A stretch of 64,000 nucleotides of DNA from Cryptomeria japonica. Its lineage: Eukaryota > Streptophyta > Pinopsida > Cupressales > Cupressaceae. This document shows positions 34,638 to 45,370 of the stretch, piece after piece. The stretch is from assembly GCF_030272615.1 (NCBI RefSeq), contig NC_081412.1, forward strand, positions 105,264,796-105,328,795, in the 5' to 3' direction. Every line of letters starts with the position of its first letter. The first letter of the stretch is position 1. The position numbers were made by a program, and so were the translations under genes. The notes under the pieces were generated by a model. It saw only the letters and a program-made list of their open reading frames with translations, was not told the DNA's origin and made no database searches.

Positions 34638-36432
34638 AATATGCTTCTGAAGCCATAGTAGCATCTTTGTTAGGCTCGGGTCTAGCAATGTCTATAGTCC
34701 AATGCTTTGTATTTCATCAAAGTCAATCATTGCCTCTATTTTTAGCTTTTTGGGCTTTGTAGACCTTCCCATACATTTACTTATAGCATCCTCCATTGAC
34801 ACTAAAACTGGAACTACATTCCTTTTCTTGGTGATGGAATCACTTAGCCATTTTGGTGCTTGGGTTAGTTCTTTTGAAGACATGGATGGAAACCCTACTG
34901 AGGATAGCGGTGTAGTATGGTCTATATGAGACTGGATTTTGAGTGTTCCTAAGTCCTGAAAAATAGTGTCTATGTCAATTGAAACCTTGTCCACTTTAGA
35001 AACAGGGGATTCCATCTTGCTCGGTGTTTCCTCTGGGTCCAAATCCAGAATGAGGTGAGAAACTGGTGGTTTAAAACCCTTCTTAGATCTCAATCTAGTA
35101 ACTCGACTAGCAATAGAAAACTCAACCCCGATGTTAGGTTTCTCTTCTTTAATCCTTTCTTGTGCTTTTCCTACATCAGAAATGAGAATGTTAGTCACAA
35201 CAAAAATTTTACTTGCAGTACTCCTCTTCCTACTTTTGCTTCTTGAACTGGTGGTTCATGTTGGGTGAAAACGGTGACCCCTAGTCCAATTTTCCATCCT
35301 TTGGATTACACCGAAAGTGTGTGTCTGAACACTATCACCCATCTTCTTGTTCCAATCTATTTCCGGAAGAGGTTCATCATGAACCCATTTCATAAACTCT
35401 GAGTCAAGTATGTCTTCATCATCGGAATTGACATCTGAGGTATCCTGGCAACCCTCCAATTAATCCCCCAACTGAGGAACATGCTAATAAGGTACCGCTT
35501 TCTTTATATATTGAGCAATGAAACCCTTGTTGTCAAAGTTATCCCTCTTTACAAAGGACTTCAAATGGAACCTTTTAAATTCAAGTTCAAGGTTCAATGC
35601 ATCAGAAACTGATCTACAGCTATAATGTCCTAAATTAATGAGAAAAATTCCACTTGTGTCGAAGTCCTCACCATAATCTTTTGCAACGTAAGCAAGCTAT
35701 CTAGATACTTCGATCAATATGCATGAGTCTGAGACATACCTAGGAAGTCTAAAGGGTTCACCCTTAAATCCTCCAACTCTTAAATAAGTGAAATGGTTGA
35801 ACTGTATGAAGAAACTATCATATATGTTGATGAGCTCAAATGCTTCTGCAGACATTCTTCTATGCAAATTTCCCAGTAAAAAGAGTGAGAATTACCCTTC
35901 ACCCTGCTCAGTAGTATGACCAAATCTTAGATTGCTAGAATTAAATGTTCACGTGTTAAAGGTCTCGGCAGCCTCGAGCCCCCTTTTTGAAATTTTAGAG
36001 CCAATTCTGAGCAATCACTCTTCTATAATATTGCTTCTTCTCAGAGAAGATCCCATAAGATTTACCAATGGTCCAGTCTTCATAAGGTTCTTGGTGTGCA
36101 ATAACCATGGCTGCCATTACCATCTATCTGTCAATGGACAACAAGACTTCACCATCATTTCTCCTTATGCACCTATTGCCCTTGTCGTAATGATTCATGC
36201 ATTCTAAGACTAACTCTGGGCAGGGAGCAGCTATGGGGAAAGCGGCGGCTTCTAATAATTTGCTCTGAGCCACAGCTCTCATCATGGGGTCTGGAGTTGA
36301 ATTCTTTACTCTCTCCAAAAAGACCTCTAAATCTAGTTGAACCAGGGCTGTGTCACCCAACTCTCGTAAAGAGCTTATAAGGGAAGACAAACTCATCAAT
36401 TTGGGTAAAACAAGCCTCATATTTTGGTTCAT
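34638..36432 (-). pseudogene. LTR-internal ORF, 5' LTR copy, N-terminal part
   Basis: ATG at 36432 starts MNQNMRLVLPKLMSLSSLIS..., continuing through a clean stretch to 36124 with LVLECMNHYDKGNRCIRRND and LLSIDR. Later pieces are the DTSDVNSDDEDILDSEFMKW segment (35459-35256) and SRVTRLRSKKGFKPPVSHLI plus SMEDAISKCMGRSTKPKKLK (35198-34692). Counting both LTR pieces, the original protein would have been roughly 900-1000 residues. It has several stops and a deletion. The function is unknown. Confidence 0.65.
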
Positions 36433-36990
36433 GGTTTTTCCCAAATCAATACCAGGTGAAGAAGGAAATTGAAAACAAAAACAAGTAGCTAAAGAACACC
36501 CAGATCTTTTAAAACAAACTGTAGCAATTTAGAAAATTGTTGAACATACCTTCATCTGCTCTTTGTAAACCTCTATCGCTATTTAATTTTCCCGCTCTAA
36601 AAAATCCTTCTCAAAATCTTCCCACAAAAATAATAATTCCAATGAGACAACTACTCAGTTTTTAAAGTGGAGAAAATCTTACCCATCATTACTAAAGCTA
36701 CCTTCATTACTCCTTATTAGTGTGAAGTTACTTTGAAATGATTGTGCTAAGGTATGCCTTAACCGTTAAGTCACTTCTCTTCTGACACATCAGATCTTCA
36801 CACATCTTTTCCATAAATGGCAGATTTCAAATTATTAGAAAAATGAATATTCCTTCCCTCGGTGCTCATCTATTGTGTTCTGAAAGTCCGTGCCATCACC
36901 ACATGGCAAGTCACATGCCTCCCAAAGAACCTATACATAAAACTCAAAGCCTTGTGTAATCATCACAAAAAGATATTAACATGACAGATG

Positions 36991-37160
36991 TTGAACTTGA
37001 ACCTTGAACCTTCAAGGTTCAAGTTCAAGGTTCAAAGAATGCAAAATGCCAACAAGAACTTGTAAAGCTTAAAATTGTGCGGGGGAAGAGATGCTAAAAA
37101 AAAACACCCATTGAACTTTGAACCCTGAACCAAAAAAGGTTCAAGTTCAAGGTTCAAGCT
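36991..37160. repeat. GGTTCAAG repeat block in Gyp1 U3 (5' LTR)
   Basis: This is the partner of 22540-22708. Inverted and direct copies of GGTTCAAG/CTTGAACC occur in two clusters about 75 bases apart, 140-310 bases from the LTR start and upstream of the ATG at 36432. They look like a clustered promoter motif. They also resemble the Pol III B box loosely, but no A box or tRNA-like fold was seen. Confidence 0.65.
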
Positions 37161-37303
37161 CAATGCAGTGAAACCTAACAAGGAGCGAATGACAAGAGCA
37201 AAAATTTAAGCAAGATCTTGACCGATGAACCAGACAATGAACTAGACAAACATAACTTCATACAGGGACACATATGGAATGAAAATTGTATATGGGCCCA
37301 ACA

Positions 37304-37430
37304 CTAATGGTAAGCATTCATTCTGTCTGCTCACTCTCATATGAATTGCCATCATACCAGTCACTCCTTCGTTCTATCGGTTGAAATTAATGACAACTTA
37401 ATGCCAAAATGCCAACAATCTCCCTCTTTG
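37304..37430 (-). mobile_element. Cop2 3' LTR start and polypurine tract
   Basis: On the minus strand the tract CAAAGAGGGAGAT (37430-37418) is followed by TGTTGGCATTTTGGC, the start of the 3' LTR at 37417. Only 114 bases of LTR remain before Gyp1. Between here and pol (37431-37582) is non-coding sequence rich in CCCCCTTTGA, that is, extra purine tracts on the minus strand. Confidence 0.7.
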
Positions 37431-37582
37431 GTATTGATGTCAACTTATCGCAAGACACTATATACCGGTACATTTATCCCCCTTTGACACAATGACAAAG
37501 GGTACTATACACTCCCCCTTTGATCCATACCGATCTCCCCCTTTGACTACTATCAACTCCCCTTGAGCCATATAAATCCTTC

Positions 37583-39855
37583 CTAAGCAGATGACACAAC
37601 TCCCAACTTGTGTCGAGGGTACTCAAAAGTGCTTACCAGTAATGGTTTGGTGAAAATGTTTGCTACTTGTTCTCCAGTAATGACATAGTCCATTCTCACC
37701 TCTTGTCCTTCCACCTTCTCTTTGAGAAAGTGATACTTGATAGCAATGTGCTGTGTTCTGGAATGCATCACCAGATTCTTTGCTATGTTGATTGCACTCG
37801 AATTGTCACACCAGATGAGAATAGAATCAATGTTGTCCACCTGTATGTCTTTGAGGGTTTGCTTCATCCAAAGCACTTGAGAGTAGCATGTAGTAGTAGC
37901 AATGTATTCGGCTTCAGCAGTAGATAGAGAGATTGAGTCTTGCTTCTTGCTATGCCATGAGACCAACCAGTCTTCAAGAAAGAATACACCACCACTTGTG
38001 CTCTTTTCATCATCAATGTAACTTGCCCAATCATCATCAGTATATGCTTCCAAGATAAAATATCCTTGTTTAGGATACCATAATCCATAACTGAGTTTCC
38101 CTTGTAGGTACCTAAAGATTCTGCATACAACATTAATATGTGACTACTTAGGTGCAGCTTGGAATCTGGCCACCATGCATATTGCCTGAACTATATCTGG
38201 TCTTGAAGCACTTAGATACAATAGACTACTTATCATGGATCTATACAGAGTTTGATCCACCACCAATGATTCATCATTCTTGTTCAATTTACTGCTGGTC
38301 ACCATGGGGGTAATTACCAGTTTACAATCTTCCAGTTAGAATTTGTTCAACATCTCCTTTGCATACTTGATTTTTGAGATAAAGATTCCTTTATCTTGTT
38401 GTAATATCTACAAATCGAGGAAGTATGTCAATTCACCAAGCATTGACATCTCAAATTTTGACTACATCTGATCAGCAAATTCTTTGTAGAGGGTGTCCTT
38501 GTTGCCTCCAAAGATAATTTCATCTACATACACAACCACAATGATCATGTGGTTCCCATCTTTCTTTATGTACAAATTTCGATCAGCACTTCCCTTTTTG
38601 AATCTCTGCTCCTTCAGGTACTGATCTAATCTTGAATACCATTCTCTACGAGCTTGCTTTAGACCATACAAGGCCTTCTTCAACTGGCACACAAATATCT
38701 CATCATCATGCAACAGTAACCCTTCCGGTTGCTCCATGTACACTTCTTCCAAATTTCCATTTAGGAAGGTAGATTTTACATCCATTTGGTATACTTTATA
38801 ACCCTTGTAGGCAGAGAAGGATATAAACATTCTAATTGCTTCTAGTCTAGCTACCAGTGCAAATGTTTCTTCAAAGTCAATCCCCTCTACCTGAGAGTAT
38901 CCTTTACACAACAGTCTAGCTTTATGCCTAACAATATTACCTTCTTCATTCATCTTATTCCGGTAGACCCATTTTGTGCCAATGATATTCTTGTCTTCTG
39001 GTCTAGGGACTAATTCCCAAGTCTTGTTCTTCTCAATCTATAGCAGTTCTTCTTCCATGACATCCATCCACTCTTGTCTTTTTCTGGCCTCATTGAATGT
39101 TTTGGGTTCAACTTCAATCATGATGTAGAGGTTGACTTGTTCATCATTCCAAGAAAGTCTTCTTCTAGTCTAAACACCATCACTCTTATTTCCCAGAATT
39201 TCCTCTTTCGGGTGATTCAATTGTACATACTAGTTGGGAGCCTTCTTGGATGCTTCCTCTAGTTCAATGTCTGACTAAAATTCATCATCTTCGTCACCTA
39301 AATTATCATACTAGTTAACCTGTGGTTGACATCCTTTGTGCATATCCTGATCAACTTTTACATGCACACTCTCAATGACTCTTCTTAGTCTTTTGTTATA
39401 AAATTTGTAGGCCTTACTATTAGATGAGTAACCAAGGAAAATTCCTTCATCACTCTTGGATTCAAAACTTCCTACTCCATCCATATCCTTTTTAATGAAT
39501 CACTTGCTTCCAAATACTTTGAAGTATTTGACAAATGGCTTCTGGTCATACCACAACTCATAAGGTGTCATTCTACTATTCGTTCTTAATTGAACCCGGT
39601 TCAAAGTATATCCAGCAGTATGAACAACTTCCTTCCAATATGTGTCTGGCAGACTGGCCTCATTTAACATGGTTTTGGCAATCTCCTTGACTATCATGTT
39701 CTTCCTTTCTACCACACCATTTTTTTGTGGTGTCCTAGGAGTTGAATATTGCCTTCTCATTCCATATTTTTTACAATAATCTTCAAATTCATTTGATGTA
39801 AACTCTCCACCCTGATCTGATCTTAGGAATTTTAACCTACACCCACTTTCTTTCT
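37583..39855 (-). pseudogene. Cop2 pol: integrase C-terminal half, RT, RNase H
   Basis: On the minus strand, integrase continues with LKFLRSDQGGEFTSNEFEDY (second Asp present) and QKNGVVERKNMIV (Glu present). The GYSSNSKAYKFYN-type linker follows, then RT ([45 protein letters not shown]). RNase H (AYTDDDWASYIDDEKSTSGG, STAEAEY) ends at 37583. The RT catalytic motif reads YVDE, so the second Asp is lost. Nearly all breaking stops are TAG, with one TAA near 38340. The first half of integrase lies beyond NAout at 53971. Confidence 0.88.
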
Positions 39856-39860
39856 CCATC

Positions 39861-40984
39861 TGTTGGCCTTTTTGATGATTATGTTGTGATTGTCATTGAT
39901 GGACACACACTTGCATTGAGATCACTTTTGTATGTATAAGTTAAAGCTCAACCGATACTTGTTCCAACCAAATGATGCATTATAGTCCTTAGACTATTGG
40001 TATTTTGCAGAAAGTGATTACCGATCTGAAGCGGTATGTAGACCCCAAGAGATTCAAGGATCTCAAGCAGTACGAAGGATCAAAGCAGCAAAACACATAT
40101 TTCCCAGTCTTCATTTTGTCAAACCGGCAATCGATATTTTTCTTAAACCGATATTTTGTATGAACTGGTAATACTCCGTGATGAGTTACCAATCGACATT
40201 TTGTGATGAGTTACCATCCACTGATTGTTTGACGGTGCCGACACTTCAACGATGCTTTTTGTGTCCTATTACAAAATATGTCTAGATGCATTGAACCTAG
40301 GAAATTGTATTGTAATCCTATTGGACCGACATGAAATCAGATTCCTTTAAAAGGACATCATGTCTAGGGTTTTAGGTTGTTGCTAGGGTTTAAGGTGGTT
40401 GATGAGTTAGAGAGAGTATGAATGTGTAGAATATTGAAGCAATGCTAGAATGCATTAGGAACAAGTTATCAAGGATCTAACCAAGCAATTTGTGCTATTA
40501 GCTAGATCACTCACTTGTTGATTACTCACATCTTTGACAAGTCTAAAGCCCTTAACCAGGTAGGCCCAAAAGCCTATTGTAAATCCTCTAACAAGGTGGT
40601 TCACATTTGTGGATCTAAAATCCTCTAGCAAGGTAGTCTTTAATCGGACTTATCTCCTAACAGAGATTGAGATTCCTAACAGGATATGTTCTAGTAAAGA
40701 ACATTGTATGACCTTAACCAGTCTGGTTTCTATTCTACAGATAGTTACTTGTGAGTTCTATCTCACCGTGGTTTTTCCCATTTAGGTTTCCACATCAAAA
40801 TCTCCTATGTTATGGTGTTTGTGCTTCTGTGGGTGAATGCATTATTTGCTATTTAGTTTGCATGTGTGCTAACCGGTTTGTCTGCTAAACTATTTTACCA
40901 GTTTACTGTTAGTCTAGCAAAGTGTTTAAGTACATAGAATTGTGGCATACTAATTCACCCCCCCCCCCCTCTTTGTATTCATCA
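39861..40984 (+). repeat. NAout 5' LTR
   Basis: It is 1124 bases. Near its end are CACCGTGGTTTTTCCC (40763), a run of C (40957-40969) and TTCATCA. The partner is at 52830-53965. The two differ most in the first 130 bases. A poor TATA-like TTTAAAAGG is near 40346. Confidence 0.9.
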
Positions 40985-40986
40985 AT

Positions 40987-40998
40987 TGGTATCAGAGC
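40987..40998 (+). other. NAout primer-binding site
   Basis: TGGTATCAGAGC, two bases after the LTR end, is complementary to the 3' end of initiator Met tRNA, the usual primer of plant copia elements. Confidence 0.9.
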
Positions 40999-41034
40999 CT
41001 ACCTTTCTATAAGTTTAACCACTTGGAAAGAGAT

Positions 41035-42311
41035 ATGGGGGAATACACATTGAGGGTTCTTACTCATTGGCTCACTCAGTCTGAGCAAACCTATGATGAT
41101 CTTATGGTCAAATATAAGGCATCTCAAGCAAAAAGGAGAGAACATGCTGAAAAGATGATGGAGCTATCTGAAAATAGTTCTTCTGATGAAGCGGACATGG
41201 AAGCCCTAATCCAAGAAGTAGAAAAGCTGAATGAATCCAATTCCAACCTGAGAAAAGAATTGGAAGGACTGACTATTCAAATGTGCCAAGAGCTTGAGAA
41301 CTGGAGGAAAGCTGAAGATCTGGTCAAAGACAAAGATCATGAAAACTCCAAGTTGAAGCAAGAGATCAGTGCCCTAACTACTCAACTACATGCGAGCAAA
41401 GTGGAAAAGGAAGACATACAAGGAGAACTGAACATTGCCATCTTTGAGAATGAAATCCTGATGGAAATAAATGCTGCTATTTCCAAAGAACTCTCTGAGT
41501 CAAAGGAAATACTTGCTAAGTTCAACAAGAGTACTGTTAAGCTAGAGAAAAAGCTCGAATCTACCAAACCTATCAAGAATACTGATGGACTTGGTTATTC
41601 CAGTCATGAGGAAGGTGAGACTTCTAGTACAAATGTTGGAGTATCAAAGAAATAACCGGCATTAAAGGATAAAGGTAAGAAAAAGTTTAAACATGTTTTC
41701 TTTAACTGTCTTAAAGAGGGGCATACTGCCAATGTGTGTAGGAGTAAGGCTTACAATAATTTTCCTTATTTTCTAAATGATAAGCTTAGATCCTATAGTT
41801 CAATGGTAACTGTTATGCATGCAACAAGTTTGGGCATAGAGCATCTAAATGCAGGTCTGTTATGAACAACACTAGAAGATATCCTCAGAGGACTCAAGGA
41901 GTTGGTATGGAACCTTTTGTGAACTAGAATCACAACCGGTTTAATGCCTTCAATCATCAGTCAAGAAGTGGTGGCTATCAACCAACAACTGGATGGAGAG
42001 CAAACTGTTTGATCTGTCATGATCATGGTCACACTACTACAATATGCAGGAGGAAGAATGGTAACATGAATAATGGATCTTGGAGAGCTCCTGGAATGGT
42101 CTGCTATCATTGCAACAAACCGGGTCACATTGCTAGATTCTGTAGATCAAGAAAGAACATATCGGATGACATACCAATCACTCCAGAAGGAAAGATTGAC
42201 ATTGACACTATTCAAGCAGATATGAACAAAACCTGGAAGAAGAAACTAGCAGTGTTGCAAGAAGAACCGGTTTCTGCACCTAGTGTGGAAATATCAGAAC
42301 CAAAAAACTAA
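41035..42311 (+). pseudogene. NAout ORF1: coiled-coil protein with four CCHC knuckles
   Basis: ATG at 41035 (MGEYTLRVLTHW...), just downstream of the primer site. The first 200 residues are a charged coiled coil (EVEKLNESNSNLRKELEGLT, then KLKQEISALTTQL). Four CX2CX4HX4C knuckles follow: about 41698 (first Cys replaced by Phe), 41811-41852 (CYACNKFGHRASKC), 42006-42047 (CLICHDHGHTTTIC) and 42102-42143 (CYHCNKPGHIARFC). A frameshift lies between 41655 and 41811, and a stop at 41925. There is no copia capsid (UBN2-type) domain. The position and knuckles suggest a gag-like nucleic-acid-binding role; that is inference. Confidence 0.75.
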
Positions 42312-42746
42312 GCATCAGAAGAGCTTAGGGGGAGCAAATAGTGAAACACTATGAAATCCCAGTTTACACCAGTAAAAGACCTTAACCGGTATGTGATACC
42401 TATCATTTGGCAGAAGACCGGAAATGATAACAGGCAAATTAGGGTTTATGCCCTAATGGTGGAGCATTTATTATGGTAGGTGAGGAATATGTTTAAAAGG
42501 AATTTTCAAATCATTTCTCACTATCATTTTTTGAGCAAAGAAGTTTTTCAAGTGCAGAGCGAAGAAAAAGTGATTTGTGTTGCAAAATCTCAAAACCCTG
42601 AAGAAGATTCAGAAGCAAATTTCAAACGGTCAAAAGAAGAACTCAAAGCGGTGATTCAGCAACCGATGAAGTGGAAGGTGAAGTGGAATTTGCAAGCCCT
42701 AAATTCCTAATTTTCAAAAGGTACTTCTTGAGTTTTCTATTTTGTC
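42312..42746 (+). other. NAout spacer between ORF1 and ORF2
   Basis: This is non-coding. It starts with a purine-rich GCTTAGGGGGAGCAAATAG, resembling the purine tracts near the LTR. It ends with a good start context, TTTGTCATGG, for ORF2. The equivalent place in NAin is 46530-46835. Confidence 0.55.
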
Positions 42747-44344
42747 ATGGCTTCCACATCTCATGATAGTTCTAGTGCAACTGTCGATTCTATGGATTTC
42801 ATACAAAGAAAATCGAAATATAATGCATTGTCTCAAGTACCGGCTGGGGTTATAGTAGAAGAAGGGATTTCAGATTATAGAGACTGCAAGATTGAAGACC
42901 TAGGGTCTCTTGTGATCCATTCTCAGCTAGGTCTATTCTATGGGAAGGATAAAAAGATCAAACTGGAGTATAGCATCTTGGAGAAGAAAAAGCTTCACAA
43001 TGCAGTTTACTTCCTAGAGGATTTCATAGATGACCACATTAGAATCATTCTAAGTAGAGTTCATGGTGACAAGATGTACCTAGAGGGAACACATGATATC
43101 ACACTGCAAGCTATTCATGTTGTCACCAGTTTCTGCAATACAAGGGAAGTGCCAGCCCTAAGGAAGGTAAGCAAGACGGAAATGTCCAAGATCACTGGTT
43201 CAATGAGTGACTCACGTGGCATGGTTACCCTAATGTTTTGAATAAGTACTTTGATGAGTTCAGAAGCAAGATGAGCTTAAGGATGAGGATATCCAGTGAC
43301 ATTGTCAAGAAATATGAACAAGATGTCTGCTTTATCATCAAAGTGGATGAATGCATAATGGAGGCTGTTGAGCCCAAACAGGAAGAAGTAGAGCCTATAG
43401 GCTATGAGGTGATGTATGATATGTTGGATGGGTATGCTTCTACCCTAATTGCCTCACCCCTAGATCCCAAGGAAAAGAGAACTGACACCTATCTGGAAAG
43501 GGTTGCACCAGTTGTATAACCTCCTGAAAAGAAAGGAAAGGCAGTGCCTTCAACATCAACACCGGTTACTGCAGCTAGTCCCAAAGTGACCAAGTGGTCA
43601 CCTGCAAAGAAGAAACTAGAAGTGGCACCTGCCAAAGTCTTTGAGAGGAAGAGGAAGACAAGGAATAACTCACCAGATTCAGAAGAAACTATGTCTGAGG
43701 AAAAACCCAAGAAGACTAGACAAGCAAAGAAAAAGACAAAGAATGAACCAGCATCATCAGCACTGGTAAATATTGATATTTCTTCCTACAAACCTTTGAC
43801 ACATTGTCAAAGAACTATAAAAAATATTAGGAGAAAAGTGTTGAATGATTTGATTGATTTTTTTGATGATTTCAATGATGATGAAAAAGAAGCAGTTGAA
43901 CAAGAAATCTTTAAGTATTTATGTGTTAATGACCTGTCGCCTTTAGAAATTAGATCTGAGACACCAGATTCTTTGTATAATTCTTTAGACAATAAATGGC
44001 GTATTGCCATAGAAAAGGAACAAGAAATGAGAGAAATTTTTTGCTCAACATTTTCCTAATGTATCAAATTCAGAACTATTTGAAGTTATGAATAAATACA
44101 AAGGCCTCTTCTTCATGAGAAGAAGAAGACACCTGTTACTGGAAGGAAAGGGCCAAGAAGTGCTCAAGAATACACATACTCTTTCTCTAGAAGCTCTTAA
44201 GATGCATCAAGTGGTTGAAGCCAACAAGAAGGCTGAGCAAGAACTGACAATAACAAAACCAGATGAAGTGTTTGATAATGAAGGAAACCCGGTTACTGAA
44301 CCCATACACACTATTGATGTCGATGCTTTGGATGTAGAGAATGT
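42747..44344 (+). pseudogene. NAout ORF2, N-terminal part
   Basis: ATG at 42747 (MASTSHDSSSATVDSMDF...). It matches NAin ORF2: SQVPAGVIVEEG, IRIILSRVHGDKMYLEGTHD, VSKTEMSKITGS, then KKYEQDVCFIIKVDECIMEA. About 170 residues present in NAin between these blocks are missing around 43235, where the frame also changes. Further on is a Lys-rich basic region (43600-43740). A frameshift lies near 44045. The reading runs into NAin at 44345 and resumes at 51203. No catalytic motif is recognised. Confidence 0.75.
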
Positions 44345-44403
44345 TGTTGGCATATGGACACTCCAATGAGACATTGTGTGTGATTGAAGGTTTTGTCATT
44401 AAT

Positions 44404-44574
44404 GAAAACCTTGCAATCCTATGGCACTGGCAAGACATTATACCGGCAAAGCATTACACAGGCAACCTTCCAATCCTATGGCACCGACAAGACATAATAC
44501 CGGCAAAGCATTACTCAGGCAACCTTGCAATCCTATGGCACCGACAAGACATTATACTGGCAAAGCATTACTCA
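44404..44574 (+). repeat. Three 57-base tandem units in NAin LTR
   Basis: Exactly three units of 57 bases, each with the words AACCTTGCAATCCTATGGCA, CAAGACATTATACCGG and CAAAGCATTACTCA. The 3' LTR has the same array at 50301-50471. They lie in U3, upstream of the TATA box, where enhancer repeats are common. Confidence 0.9.
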
Positions 44575-44767
44575 AACAGAATAGTGCTCTGGCATCAACA
44601 AAATCAATCTACACTGGCACCAGCACAGAAGATGTACACTGGCACAGAAGATGTACACCGACATAGAAGGAAATATGTATACCGACATAGAGGCCAGCTG
44701 GATTTCTGATATGTAATATTTTGTTTATCATTGTGAGCCGACTTGGCAAATTGTAAAGTGACTCTTG

Positions 44768-44777
44768 TATATAAAAG
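44768..44777 (+). promoter_or_regulatory. NAin LTR TATA box
   Basis: TATATAAAAG lies about 420 bases into the LTR, downstream of the 57-base repeats. The 3' LTR has the same box at 50665-50674. It would define the U3/R boundary shortly downstream. Confidence 0.6.
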
Positions 44778-45301
44778 AGATCATTGTAGGCATTTGTAAT
44801 ATATGGATAAAATGCAATAAATAAATTATAAGGCAAACCTAATGTGCGAATTGTAGGTCAAGGGTATATGTAAAGAATAGAGCAAGAACCGGTATTGAAT
44901 CTGGCATTGAAGATGCTATTGTAAAGCAGTACAAAATATTGGATTTGTGTAAATCCTCATTGTAAGTCAGTGTGACTTCTTATTGAGCAGTGAGCTCTAG
45001 GCAGTTGGCCTTCCTGCATGTGCAGGCCCCTATTGTAAGTAATATTCTCTTATTGGCCAGTAAGTGAATATTGTGGGTCACAAATCCCACCGAGGTTTTT
45101 CCCACACCAAGTTTCCTCGTTAAACATCTTGTGTTATGGTGTTCTTTTCATGTGGATGCTTTTGATTTTGTTATTTGCATTAATTCTTGCATACCAGTAT
45201 ACTGTTACTTTATATTCTGCACATTCAGTTTTAAGAAAATTTCATAACTGGTCAGATATTGATTCACCCCCCCTCTCAGTATTTGTGGAAACCCTAACAA
45301 T

Positions 45302-45313
45302 TGGTATCAAAGT
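45302..45313 (+). other. NAin primer-binding site
   Basis: TGGTATCAAAGT, two bases after the LTR end. It matches the initiator-Met site TGGTATCAGAGC except for two positions. Confidence 0.8.
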
Positions 45314-45370
45314 TTGGTCCTCTATTTTCAAAAGCCTAACAGCTTGAGGAAGATCTTGACACCGGTAAAG

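Larger units (their letters stand above)
10163..37303 (-). mobile_element. Gyp1: Tat-like Ty3/gypsy element with giant LTRs
   Basis: A minus-strand element. The 3' LTR spans 10163-22852 (interrupted by GypS), the internal region 22853-29117, and the 5' LTR 29118-37303 (interrupted by SoloG). With the insertions removed, the LTRs are about 4.8 and 4.4 kb and look roughly 90% alike over the stretches I compared. The 5' LTR ends are TGTTGG and CCAACA. Domain order is gag, protease, an extra RNase H, RT, RNase H, integrase with a GPY motif and no chromodomain. The primer site resembles the Arg-tRNA-type site of Ogre/Tat elements. The left end reads TCCCGG instead of TGTTGG, and I see no clean TSD. 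Confidence 0.85.
34638..37303 (-). repeat. Gyp1 5' LTR, part 2
   Basis: This continues the LTR after SoloG and ends CCCAACA at 37303 (LTR start TGTTGGGCCC on the minus strand). It matches 11890-13053 and 20983-22852. It holds U3 and the N-terminal and middle parts of the LTR ORF. Relative to the 3' LTR, a stretch of several hundred bases between about 21110 and 21420 is missing here near 35870. Confidence 0.85.
44345..45299 (+). repeat. NAin 5' LTR
   Basis: It holds three tandem 57-base units (44404-44574), a TATA box, CACCGAGGTTTTTCCC (45089) and a C-run plus CTCAGTA near the end. Differences from the 3' LTR are mostly C/T and G/A, concentrated at CCGG words. Confidence 0.92.
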
